From Gelatiniphilus marinus (GTDB taxonomy: Bacteria; Bacteroidota; Bacteroidia; Flavobacteriales; Flavobacteriaceae): 64,000 nucleotides of DNA. The notes beneath the pieces were generated by a model. That model was not told where the DNA came from, made no database searches, and saw only the letters and a list, made by a program, of their open reading frames with translations. The stretch lies in NCBI RefSeq assembly GCF_042678305.1, contig NZ_JBHUDT010000001.1. One strand, given 5' to 3'. Positions 7,065 through 15,524 of this stretch are shown here, piece by piece (within the stretch, counting starts at the first letter, position 1; every line of letters begins with the position of its first letter). The position numbers were made by a program, and so were the translations under genes.

Positions 7065-9230
7065 ATGATACACATTCACGAAAAAACATTACAAGATTTA
7101 GAATTTCCCACCGTATTACAACAGGTTAGCGAACATTGCGTAACACCGTTAGGGCACGATAAAGCACTTCAAATTCTACCTTTCAAAAAAAAGGAAGATT
7201 TGCAAATGGCACTGCAATTAACTAATGAATATTTATCTTCTTTTTATAACGACAACCGTATTCCTAACCACGGATTTGATACCATTGCCAAAGAAATTAA
7301 GCTATTAGGCATTGAAAACACTTATCTGGAAGTACATAGTTTAAAAAAAATAGTATCCATTTCGTTAACCACAAACGACATTGTTGCCTATTTAAAAAAG
7401 TTTGACGAATACTATCCAAGGCTAAACGAATTTGCATCGCATATTGAAGTTACCAAAGTTATCATAGAAAAGGTAGATGCCATTGTGGACCGTTTTGGCG
7501 ATATAAAAGACAATGCCTCAACGTTGCTTTTCGATTTGCGACAGGCCATAAACAAAATAAAAGGTAAAATAAATGCTAGTTTTTCAACAGCTTTAAACAT
7601 GTATCACAATCTTGAATATTTAGACGATATTCGAGAATCGGTAGTCGATAACAAGCGTGTTTTAGCCGTAAAAGCCATGTATCGGCGTAAAGTAAAAGGG
7701 GCTATTATGGGCGGCAGTAAAACAGGAAGCATTGTATATATTGAGCCCGAAACTACGCTGCAATATTCGCGCGAGCTTAATAATTTAGAATACGAAGCCC
7801 ACGAAGAAGTCATTCGTATTTTAAAAGAAGTTACCAATTTTATTCGTCCGTTTTTACCATTATTGCAACAGTATCAAGATTTTTTAATTGACATGGATGT
7901 GATTTCCGCGAAAGCGAAATACGCCAAATCGATGAACGGAATCCTTCCCGAAATTTCGGAAGATAGAAGTATGTTTTTACGTGACGCCTTTCATCCACTA
8001 CTCTATTTGAACAATTTAGAGAAGAAAGAAAAAACATTTCCGCAAACCATAAAACTAAAACAAGACAGCAGGATTATTGTAATTTCTGGCCCCAATGCCG
8101 GCGGAAAAAGCATCACCTTAAAAACCGTTGGTTTACTGCAAGTTATGCTGCAAAGCGGCATGTTAATACCTGTGCACGAGCGCAGTAAAGTGTATTTGTT
8201 TGATAGGATTTTAAGCGACATTGGCGACAACCAATCCATTGAAAACCATTTAAGTACCTATAGTTACCGCTTAAAACAAATGAATTATTTTTTAAAAAAG
8301 TGTAACAAAAACACACTGTTTTTAATTGATGAATTTGGTACGGGTAGCGACCCCGAATTGGGTGGAGCATTGGCCGAAACGTTTTTAGAGGAGTTTTACC
8401 ATCGGGAAGCTTTTGGCATTATAACCACCCACTACTCCAACCTAAAAATACTGGCCAACGAATTGCCGTTTATGCTAAATGCGAATATGCTTTTTGATGA
8501 ACGTACATTGGAGCCGCTTTTTAAACTCGTTATCGGTCAAGCCGGAAGCAGTTTTACCTTCGAGGTGGCGCAGAAAAACGGTATTCCGTACAGTTTAATT
8601 AATCGTGCCAAAAAGAAGATCGAGCGAAGCAAAGTCCGCTTTGATGCTACCATTGCTAAGCTTCAAAAAGAACGCTCTAAACTCGAGAAAACAGGGCAAT
8701 CCTTAAAATTGAACGAAAAGAAAAAAATCGAGGAAGCCGATAAATTAGAAGAAATAAACGCAAAAATCCAAAAGAAACTGGAAAGCTACCAAGAGTTGTA
8801 CGACAGCAACCAACGGTTAATTTATCTGGGGCAAAAAATAAACGATATAGCCGAAAAGTATTTTGAAAACAAAAAGAAAAAAGCATTGATGGACGAGCTT
8901 TTCAAACTGGTCCAGATAGAAAATTCCAAACGTAAAAAAGTTTCCGCGAAAGCGAAAAAAGTAATCAAAGCTAAAGAAACACAAGTAAAAAAAGAGGCCG
9001 AAAAAAAAGTTGCCGTTATTAGAAAAAAGAAAAAGGCCGCCAAACAAAAAGCCATAGCAGAACCCAAGCCAAAACCCGTTTTAAAAGTGGGCGACCGTGT
9101 ACGGATGGAAGATGGACGCGCCATTGGCAGTATAGATAAAATTGAAAAAAACAAAGCTGTTGTAAACTACGGCATATTTACTACCAACGTAAGTTTAGCG
9201 CAGTTGGAATTGGTTGAAGCCAAAAAGTAA
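7065..9230 (+). CDS. mutS2: MutS2-type DNA-binding ATPase (no Smr domain)
   Basis: A 721-residue protein with the MutS2 layout: an N-terminal helical core, a clamp region, and an ABC-type ATPase with Walker A GPNAGGKS at 342-349 and Walker B LFLIDEFGTG around Asp422-Glu423. A long charged coiled coil (about residues 500-660) and a basic KKKKAAKQK stretch follow, then a small KOW-like beta domain (KVGDRVRMEDG). The C-terminal Smr nuclease domain of Firmicutes MutS2 is not seen, so this is a short form. MutS2 proteins act on branched DNA or collided ribosomes, not in classic mismatch repair. The ATG at 7065 is preferred over TTG 7029 because a promoter box lies between them. The gene carries two copies of TTCCGCGAAAGCG, each encoding SAKAK. 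Confidence 0.9.
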   Translation: MIHIHEKTLQDLEFPTVLQQVSEHCVTPLGHDKALQILPFKKKEDLQMALQLTNEYLSSFYNDNRIPNHGFDTIAKEIKLLGIENTYLEVHSLKKIVSISLTTNDIVAYLKKFDEYYPRLNEFASHIEVTKVIIEKVDAIVDRFGDIKDNASTLLFDLRQAINKIKGKINASFSTALNMYHNLEYLDDIRESVVDNKRVLAVKAMYRRKVKGAIMGGSKTGSIVYIEPETTLQYSRELNNLEYEAHEEVIRILKEVTNFIRPFLPLLQQYQDFLIDMDVISAKAKYAKSMNGILPEISEDRSMFLRDAFHPLLYLNNLEKKEKTFPQTIKLKQDSRIIVISGPNAGGKSITLKTVGLLQVMLQSGMLIPVHERSKVYLFDRILSDIGDNQSIENHLSTYSYRLKQMNYFLKKCNKNTLFLIDEFGTGSDPELGGALAETFLEEFYHREAFGIITTHYSNLKILANELPFMLNANMLFDERTLEPLFKLVIGQAGSSFTFEVAQKNGIPYSLINRAKKKIERSKVRFDATIAKLQKERSKLEKTGQSLKLNEKKKIEEADKLEEINAKIQKKLESYQELYDSNQRLIYLGQKINDIAEKYFENKKKKALMDELFKLVQIENSKRKKVSAKAKKVIKAKETQVKKEAEKKVAVIRKKKKAAKQKAIAEPKPKPVLKVGDRVRMEDGRAIGSIDKIEKNKAVVNYGIFTTNVSLAQLELVEAKK
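7904..7916 (+). repeat. Recurrent 13-mer TTCCGCGAAAGCG, copy 1
   Basis: Found inside mutS2 and identical over 17 bp (TTTCCGCGAAAGCGAAA, 7903-7919) to copy 2. It is a GC-rich, partly palindromic word in AT-rich DNA. Confidence 0.6.
8942..8954 (+). repeat. Recurrent 13-mer TTCCGCGAAAGCG, copy 2
   Basis: Found inside mutS2 in the same reading frame as copy 1, again encoding Ser-Ala-Lys-Ala-Lys. Confidence 0.6.
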
Positions 9231-9347
9231 CAATCTGTTTTTCGTTAAAAATGCATAGACTTAGCATAGACAAGAACCCTTTTAAGGCTGCATTGCAATC
9301 TTATTTTAAGGATTTTGAATTATATTGGGTGTGCTAAACAACATCTT

Positions 9348-11243
9348 ATGAAATTTAAAGTTTTTTTGCCCTTAATGGGACTCATTTTTTCGCAATTGCT
9401 CTGCGCCCAAAACACAAAACTTATTGATAGTTTAAAATTAGAACTGGAATCTAGAAAAGAAGACGACTCGATAAAAGTGATGATTTTAACCCGTTTGCAC
9501 GAAAAACTCATGTTTTCTAAACCCGAGGAAGCCAAAGCTTACGCCGAAAAAGAATTGGAAATTTCGAAAAAAATCAATTACAGAAGAGGTATCGCCGTTG
9601 GCAACATGCACCTTGGCGACTATTACGGCAACCGAAGCGAGAATGATTCGGCATTGTACTATTACACCATTGCAAAAGAACATTTTAAAGCCATAAACAG
9701 TACACGAGGGTTAATATTTATCAACCATTCTTTATCATCAATCGAAAGTACAAATGGCAATTTGGATAAAGCCATTTCTATTACTAAAGAAAATATTGAA
9801 CTTATAAAAACACATGAAAAAGAAGGTGAACCCAAAACCAAATTTCTTGGTGCTCAGTACAACTCGTTAGCAAATATTTACATTGAAAAAGCTAATTTTA
9901 AAACCGCTTTAATATATGCGTTTAAAGCATTAGAAGCCTTTGAAGCCATAAATCATGAATCTAGAAAAGCCGATGTTTTAAAGCAAATTGGAGATATAGA
10001 AAGTGGTTTAGAAAACCATGAATCTTCAATAAAATATTTTAAAGAAGCTTTAGATATTTACGAACGCTTTGAGGAAACGTTTTATGCTGCATACACTTAT
10101 AATTCACTAGGTATATCTTATCAAAATCTAAACGATTACGCTTCCGCGGAAAGCTATTTTAATTTGGCAGTTGAAAATGCCAAAAAAGTTGAAGACAATT
10201 TAGGAATTACGAATGCCTTGCACAATCTTGGAGAAATTAAAAGGCTTCAAAACAAAAATACTGAAGCAAAAAAAATACTAATAGAAGCAAAAACCATAGC
10301 CGAAAAAGAAAATATAAAATTGGGCTTAGCAAATGCTTTACATAGCCTTTCTAAAATAGATTACCAATCTAAAAATTATAATTCATCGTTAAACAACAAT
10401 AAAGATGCCATAGATATTTCAAAGTCGTTAGGTGCCATGTCGCACCTCGCCGATTTGTACAAATACCGTTCAACAATACTCGAAGGTCTTAATAAAAGTA
10501 ATGATGCCTTAGGTTTTTTGAAGTTATACCATACCATTAACGACAGTTTATTTACTACAAAAAAATCACAGCAAATAGAGGAGCTAAAAGCCATTTACGA
10601 ATCTGAAAAAAAGGAAGCAAAAATTACGCTTCAGAAAAAAGAAATTGAAACTTTAAATACTCAAACAGAAAATGATAAGCTCACCAAAACACTTTATGGT
10701 ATTGGAATGTTTTCATTTCTAACTATTGCTGGTCTAATTTATTTCAGTTTTAAACAGCGTATTAAAAAAAATAAAATTGAACGCGAAAAACAAGAGGAAA
10801 TTTTAAAACAAGAAATAGAATTTAAAAAGAAAGAACTCGCCTCGCAAACGCTGCATCTGGTTCAAAAAAACACGTTTATTAGCGAGTTAAAAGAAAATCT
10901 AGAAAAAATAAAACAATCGCCACAACTTTTTAAAGTAGAATTTAGGCGACTGGTAATGTTACTGAGGAAAGAAAGTGCAGAAGACAAAGATTGGGAAGTC
11001 TTTAAATCGTATTTTTCTGAAGTGCACAACAACTTTGATATTAAGCTAAAGGAAATTTATGCAGACATTACTGAAAAAGAAATCCGATTAGCATCATTTT
11101 TACGCATGAACCTCTCTACCAAAGAAATAGCCTCTATGCTTAATGTATTGCCGGAAAGTGTTTCGAAATCTAAATACCGATTAAAAAAGAAATTGAATTT
11201 AAACAAAGACGTCGATTTAAATCAATTCTTAAATAATCTGTAA
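9348..11243 (+). CDS. TPR-repeat membrane protein with C-terminal LuxR-like helix-turn-helix
   Basis: A 631-residue regulator-like protein common in Flavobacteriia. A signal peptide (residues 1-20, ending LLCA before QN) is followed by about seven tetratricopeptide repeats to ~380. A charged coiled coil leads to one membrane span around 447-466. A cytoplasmic coiled coil and a C-terminal helix-turn-helix follow (TEKEIRLASFLRMNLSTKEI then ASMLNV and SKSKYRLKKKLNL), resembling the GerE/LuxR DNA-binding fold. The layout suggests a one-component sensor, with periplasmic TPRs linked to a cytoplasmic DNA-binding output. No kinase domain is present. The in-frame TTG at 9315 is upstream, but the ATG at 9348 directly precedes a clean signal peptide and is preferred. 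Confidence 0.85.
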   Translation: MKFKVFLPLMGLIFSQLLCAQNTKLIDSLKLELESRKEDDSIKVMILTRLHEKLMFSKPEEAKAYAEKELEISKKINYRRGIAVGNMHLGDYYGNRSENDSALYYYTIAKEHFKAINSTRGLIFINHSLSSIESTNGNLDKAISITKENIELIKTHEKEGEPKTKFLGAQYNSLANIYIEKANFKTALIYAFKALEAFEAINHESRKADVLKQIGDIESGLENHESSIKYFKEALDIYERFEETFYAAYTYNSLGISYQNLNDYASAESYFNLAVENAKKVEDNLGITNALHNLGEIKRLQNKNTEAKKILIEAKTIAEKENIKLGLANALHSLSKIDYQSKNYNSSLNNNKDAIDISKSLGAMSHLADLYKYRSTILEGLNKSNDALGFLKLYHTINDSLFTTKKSQQIEELKAIYESEKKEAKITLQKKEIETLNTQTENDKLTKTLYGIGMFSFLTIAGLIYFSFKQRIKKNKIEREKQEEILKQEIEFKKKELASQTLHLVQKNTFISELKENLEKIKQSPQLFKVEFRRLVMLLRKESAEDKDWEVFKSYFSEVHNNFDIKLKEIYADITEKEIRLASFLRMNLSTKEIASMLNVLPESVSKSKYRLKKKLNLNKDVDLNQFLNNL

Positions 11244-11275
11244 ATTTGTGTCATTAAATAAAATCAACAACTAAT

Positions 11276-11320
11276 CCCGTTGTTCATTTTAAATCAGAAC
11301 AGCTTAAAATGCACAACGGG
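11276..11320. terminator. Strong hairpin between convergent genes
   Basis: CCCGTTGTTCATTTTAA at 11276-11292 pairs with TTAAAATGCACAACGGG at 11304-11320, a 17-bp stem with one mismatch. It lies between the convergent TPR-regulator and BspA-like genes and probably ends transcription from both sides. The flanking T-tracts are weak. Confidence 0.65.
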
Positions 11321-11338
11321 TTAACAACAATAGTTTAA

Positions 11339-12259
11339 TTATTCTTTAATAAATTTTACGGTATAGCCATTTGCTAGCTTTAAAAAGTACAAGCCTCTTG
11401 CTAGTTTATTGATCTCTATTGAGTTTTCATTGTTTATAGAACCTTTAGCAACTTGTTTCCCTAAAGCATTATAAACAACATAGCTTTCGGGTTGCTTTAA
11501 CCCAGGAATAAAGATATTACTTTTTGCAGGATTAGGATATACCCCAAATGAATTATTTAGGGTAATAGCATTTAAATTTAGCGTGCCATTTATACTCCCA
11601 AAGTCTTGCCAAACAGCCGAGGCTGAATAAGCACTTTCACTTCCTACAGGAACATTTAGTGTTATTAAAGACAAGTCGAGATTCCAAAACCTATGGATAG
11701 TAATGTTTATTGGCGATACAACGTTTATATTTACTGTTGCTAAACTATCACAGCTTGAAAAGGCATAAGTACCGATTGATTGTACAGATTCTGGTATTGT
11801 AATTGACGTTAAATCTTGACAATACGCAAATGTGCTCATGCTTATTGTGGTAATCTTATCTGGAATATTAACGCTAACTAATTTGGTACAATATAAAAAA
11901 GCCCCTTCGCCTATTGATGTTACTGAATCTGGTAATATCATTGATGTGATGCCGCGACAATCTCTAAACGCATAATCTTCTATGGTTATTATTGAGTTTG
12001 GCAGACTAATACTTGTTACGCTTAAGCAGCCCCTAAATGCCTCATAACCAATAGCAGTAACATGATACGTTGTGTTAGCATAGTTTACAGTTGCCGGTAT
12101 TATAATATTTCCAGTATATTTTTGCGTTTTACTTGTTACCTCTACATCGGTAGAATTTAAAATATTGTAATTTATGCCATCTACCTCAAAGCTTTGGGCA
12201 GTTAATTCTCCTAAACTTATTAGGGCAATGAATATATATAGATGTATTTGTGTTTTCAT
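11339..12259 (-). CDS. BspA-type leucine-rich-repeat protein with T9SS type A sorting domain
   Basis: A 306-residue secreted protein. The signal peptide covers residues 1-21 (ending ELTA before QS). Residues ~55-190 are LRR_5/BspA-type repeats of about 23 residues with the pattern I..YAF..C..L.S..IP.SV..IG. The last ~70 residues are a type A T9SS sorting domain (FGVYPNPAKSNIFI..., then ARGLYFLKL and VKFIKE). By family knowledge BspA-like repeats bind host or matrix proteins and the C-terminal domain anchors the protein on the surface. It lies 94 bp downstream of the cytolysin-like gene on the same strand and may be transcribed with it. A joint role in cell-cell interaction is inference. Confidence 0.9.
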   Translation of the reverse strand: MKTQIHLYIFIALISLGELTAQSFEVDGINYNILNSTDVEVTSKTQKYTGNIIIPATVNYANTTYHVTAIGYEAFRGCLSVTSISLPNSIITIEDYAFRDCRGITSMILPDSVTSIGEGAFLYCTKLVSVNIPDKITTISMSTFAYCQDLTSITIPESVQSIGTYAFSSCDSLATVNINVVSPINITIHRFWNLDLSLITLNVPVGSESAYSASAVWQDFGSINGTLNLNAITLNNSFGVYPNPAKSNIFIPGLKQPESYVVYNALGKQVAKGSINNENSIEINKLARGLYFLKLANGYTVKFIKE

Positions 12260-12353
12260 TTTATTGTTTTTTTATGTGAAATAACAGCCGACACCAAGTT
12301 GTTGAATCTACAACTTTAGGTGCCAACTGTTTTGACTAAAAATAAGGTACTTA

Positions 12354-13958
12354 TTAATAAATTCTCCATAAATAATAATAGGCTCTAAACTCACTACCTG
12401 GTAATTCTTTTAAATCTATACGCTCATAATCAATATCATCTTTATCCAGATCACCATCATCATTTATGTCCATTATTTGATTCACATCTTTTAAATACAC
12501 CTTTCTCGTTTCTTTCCCAAAATATTCCGGATCAAAAGCCCCGTTACTTTCATAAAACTCTGCATAGAGCTTAATATAATCATTATTAACATCTGGCTTA
12601 TAGAGTTCTACTTCTGCAAACTTATTATTAATGCCCACAAATTCATCTTCTTCAACCTCTAATGCCGGATCTGAATTGTAGTGTTTTTTAAATTCCTCAA
12701 CAACCTCCCCTCCTTGATAGATACCAATTTCTATGTCGCCGTAAATCTCTAAATTGTTTTCACCTTCATGTTTTTTAGGCTTAATGCCATGTAACCCAAT
12801 ATAAAATCTTTGATATGCTTCATAGCAGGTTCTTATATTATATTCGCTAGACAGTACCACGTTGGCCACTGGAAAACCTTTTCTAATATACCTTAGTGTA
12901 TATCCTAATGGCGCACCAGGTGAATCGATTGAATACTCACCGCCCTCGGTAATATAATTATATACGCCTTCTGGTCCAGTAACAACTTGTGCCGCATCAC
13001 CAGAAGAACCTCCAACAACCAAAGCTTTAACAGTTGAACTGTTCCAAAAGCTCTGATGTTCACCTTGTCCGTTTACTTCCCCTCCTGAAAAAGCCGCGTT
13101 AAATGCTGCTTGTGTATCTGTAAATTTAGAATTAGTCTCAACAGTATATATTAACATACGCCCGTATTTTACAGACGATACAATAACTGGGCTTGTAGCA
13201 TCCAAACTAGGTGTAGAAGAAAAAAGTTTTCCTGGATTTTGGCTATCTTCTATCGTCAGATCAATAGTATAATACACTTGTAGGTATTTAATAACATATT
13301 TGTGCTTTTTCTCTGAACTATTAAAATTAAATGCCCCAGACACACTGTTTTTTCCTTTTGTGTAGCTAGCTCCTAGTGCTAAACTTAAATGTTCTTCGGA
13401 ATATACTTCTTCTGTAGTGAAATTAACTTTAGCCGAAGCAGAACCTGTAACACCTTGCTGTAGCATATCTTTCACACCTGTTCTAACCGTATTAATATTA
13501 GGGTTTTCAATGTACGCTGAAGGTTTCCCATTTAAATTTTCTAAAGATACCGATAAGGTAATAGGTGACCTATTCCCTGTTATTCCGATATATTCTCCTG
13601 TTGGAATAGATTCTCCTTTTAACATAGCGCCAGGATAGATAACATCACTGGTAGGGTCTAATAATATCATTTCACTAAACCCAGGCGCCATTTTATATTT
13701 ATTTACAACACATTCATTATTTTGCCCCTCTCTTTCTTTACTTACCTCCTCAATAAACTCCTCTTCAGATATTTCTGACTGACTAAAATTGCCTAAGCCA
13801 GCCAATAGATTATTTACCTCTGCTAAAGCTTCTCCAGACAATTCTTTTGGTGCATCATTATTTACACTTTCTGAACTACACCCGTTGCAAGAAAAGAAAA
13901 TGGTTATGAATGCCAATACATATACTATTGGTTTCTTTGTTAATAGCTGTGTTTTCAT
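12354..13958 (-). CDS. Cholesterol-dependent-cytolysin-like (thiol-activated cytolysin family) lipoprotein
   Basis: A 534-residue protein with a lipoprotein signal (lipid-anchor Cys24 in IFFSCNGC). The core resembles the thiol-activated cytolysin family: IYPGAMLKG at 107-115, PVIVSSVKYGRMLIYTVET at 257-275, AAFNAAF at 284-290, VVGGSSGDAAQVVTG at 314-328, and PLGYTLRYIRKG at 350-361 then SSEYNIRTC. These correspond to the membrane-inserting and core domains of cytolysins. The tryptophan-rich undecapeptide of classical domain 4 is absent; a different beta-rich C-terminal region (about 385-534) replaces it. That region contains an EF-hand-like calcium loop DINDDGDLDKDD at 497-508. It resembles the CDC-like proteins described from Elizabethkingia. 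Pore formation is inferred from family; target and partner are unknown. Confidence 0.82.
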   Translation of the reverse strand: MKTQLLTKKPIVYVLAFITIFFSCNGCSSESVNNDAPKELSGEALAEVNNLLAGLGNFSQSEISEEEFIEEVSKEREGQNNECVVNKYKMAPGFSEMILLDPTSDVIYPGAMLKGESIPTGEYIGITGNRSPITLSVSLENLNGKPSAYIENPNINTVRTGVKDMLQQGVTGSASAKVNFTTEEVYSEEHLSLALGASYTKGKNSVSGAFNFNSSEKKHKYVIKYLQVYYTIDLTIEDSQNPGKLFSSTPSLDATSPVIVSSVKYGRMLIYTVETNSKFTDTQAAFNAAFSGGEVNGQGEHQSFWNSSTVKALVVGGSSGDAAQVVTGPEGVYNYITEGGEYSIDSPGAPLGYTLRYIRKGFPVANVVLSSEYNIRTCYEAYQRFYIGLHGIKPKKHEGENNLEIYGDIEIGIYQGGEVVEEFKKHYNSDPALEVEEDEFVGINNKFAEVELYKPDVNNDYIKLYAEFYESNGAFDPEYFGKETRKVYLKDVNQIMDINDDGDLDKDDIDYERIDLKELPGSEFRAYYYLWRIY

Positions 13959-14505
13959 AATTTATAGTTTTTGTGATTCAACAGTCATAAAATTAAATAG
14001 TAATGCAACTAAAAACTAATTTATGGCATGGACAAAGTATAGACACAATGGTAACAATTAACAGTTTGTAAGCTTTTGAGATAATAAAATTTTAAACACA
14101 CAATAACACATAAATGCTTATTTATCAATATTTTAAAAATTAAATCAACTGCTTTATGGAAAAGCTTATCATAGATTTCTTATGGACAAACTAATATTAC
14201 CTCATAGACTGATTAGCATTTTCAATAGAATTAACTTCTATCTTAGAAACCTTCGAATTTTATAAACAAATAACTGTAAACCAAGTTTAAAATTGCCGAT
14301 AAAAATCAATGATGGAACTTTCAAATCACAAGCTACAGGAATGTTTTGGCATCTAATTGCCCAAGAGCGTTTAAAAATTGGAATACCTATTGGAAGAGGA
14401 ATTGAATTTAGGCAAAGAACCCAGTTTGGATGTGTTTTTAAGCAATTTGTAAATCCCTATCTTTGTAATATCATTCTGAGTCCTTCCTCACAATGAAGAA
14501 CTATT
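13959..14505. other. Gene-poor AT-rich intergenic region
   Basis: About 550 bp between the divergent cytolysin-like gene and the DCC-family gene. It presumably holds the promoters of both. I see no convincing gene: a 67-codon frame at 14293-14496 starts with TTG, has no recognisable features and is not called. No repeat was noticed. Confidence 0.5.
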
Positions 14506-14922
14506 ATGCTAAAACTTCCTAAAAACAAAAAACTCATCCTCTTTGATGGTGTTTGCAACCTTTGCAACAGCAGCGTAAAATTTATTATAAAACACGACAA
14601 AAAGAACTTGTTTGTGTTTACCGCCTTACAAAGCGATGCTGGGAAAGAAATTATTGAAACCTATAATATTGATACCAAAAAAACAGATTCAATTTTACTT
14701 TACACCGCCAAAAAAGGTATTGATTATAAAAGTACAGCCGCTTTAAAAATAGCTTCAAACTTAAGATTCCCTATTAATTTAATGAGCGTGTTTTTTATTG
14801 TCCCGCCGTTTATTCGCCATTGGGTTTACAATTATATTGCGAAAAACAGATATAAATGGTACGGTAAAAAAGATAGCTGTATGATACCAACACCCGAGTT
14901 GAAAAACAGGTTTTTAAACTAA
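14506..14922 (+). CDS. DCC-family thiol-disulfide oxidoreductase-like protein (DUF393)
   Basis: A 138-residue protein of the DCC/DUF393 family. The signature LFDGVCNLC lies at residues 12-20, with Cys17 and Cys20 forming a CxxC pair near the N-terminus, as in thioredoxin-like folds. Length and the ending (YKWYGKKDSCMIPTPELKNRF) fit the family. The family is annotated as putative thiol-disulfide oxidoreductases, but substrates are generally unknown. There is no signal peptide, although a hydrophobic segment near residues 92-106 may associate with membrane. It stands alone between non-coding stretches. Confidence 0.88.
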   Translation: MLKLPKNKKLILFDGVCNLCNSSVKFIIKHDKKNLFVFTALQSDAGKEIIETYNIDTKKTDSILLYTAKKGIDYKSTAALKIASNLRFPINLMSVFFIVPPFIRHWVYNYIAKNRYKWYGKKDSCMIPTPELKNRFLN

Positions 14923-15082
14923 CTGAATAAACAAGCCTAATCTTACATTATTAGCAGGTTTTTAAAAATAGCTCATTATAACAAGTTTGTTTTTAATTTA
15001 CTAAAAACAGAACGCTAAAAAAAAATGATGTTAACATTAAATCTGTTTATATTTAACACCATATAATTGTAAGCCATAAACT

Positions 15083-15373
15083 ATGAAACCCTTAAAAACC
15101 ACAAGTTTAATTTTAGTAATACTACTGGCATTTGCAGCTATTGCAGCTTTGTTTTTAGGTGGTTTTATGCCTCTGTTTTCAATTGCTTTTGGTATATTGT
15201 TTGTCTATTATTTGTTTATTTATATTGCTTTGGTTTTACTTAGTAAAAAAGAAAATACCATATTAAAATGCATAATGGTTTCATTATTTTTAATGCCCAT
15301 TTTATGGGGTCTTTTTGCTCCAGAGTCTCTTTTTAATTTCTTGCTTCAAGGTGTAAAAATGGATTTCAGATAG
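15083..15373 (+). CDS. Small hypothetical membrane protein
   Basis: A 96-residue, strongly hydrophobic protein that I do not recognise. Three membrane segments can be drawn at about residues 7-27, 30-54 and 62-80, with a short lysine-rich loop (SKKEN) between the second and third. The start ATG is preceded by an AT-rich leader with no strong ribosome-binding site, as is common in this phylum. There is no operon partner: the next gene, gcvT, starts 151 bp downstream after a copy of the 13-mer repeat. Confidence 0.65.
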   Translation: MKPLKTTSLILVILLAFAAIAALFLGGFMPLFSIAFGILFVYYLFIYIALVLLSKKENTILKCIMVSLFLMPILWGLFAPESLFNFLLQGVKMDFR

Positions 15374-15423
15374 GGCTGTGCAATACAAAAAACAATTTGC
15401 TTTATTATCTGTAATTCTTTTCA

Positions 15424-15436
15424 TTCCGCGAAAGCG
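15424..15436 (+). repeat. Recurrent 13-mer TTCCGCGAAAGCG, copy 3
   Basis: An intergenic copy upstream of gcvT; the only one of the four copies outside a gene. Confidence 0.6.
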
Positions 15437-15524
15437 ATATTTATAAATTTTCATACATTTGTTTTTGTTGTAAATTAATAACATTCCCTCATTTCGAGCG
15501 GATATTAAAATAATTATTTCCAAA

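Noticed and set aside
8822..9154. 110-codon frame antisense to mutS2
   Set aside because: Phenylalanine-rich product is the expected mirror of a lysine-rich coiled coil on the other strand.
10142..10154. CTTCCGCGGAAAGC as a fifth copy of the 13-mer
   Set aside because: It has an extra G and differs from TTCCGCGAAAGCG; it is ordinary coding sequence for Ala-Ser-Ala-Glu-Ser.
14293..14496. 67-codon open frame between the cytolysin-like and DCC genes
   Set aside because: TTG start, no recognisable domain, signal or membrane segment, and no good translation context; it may be chance or a decayed remnant.
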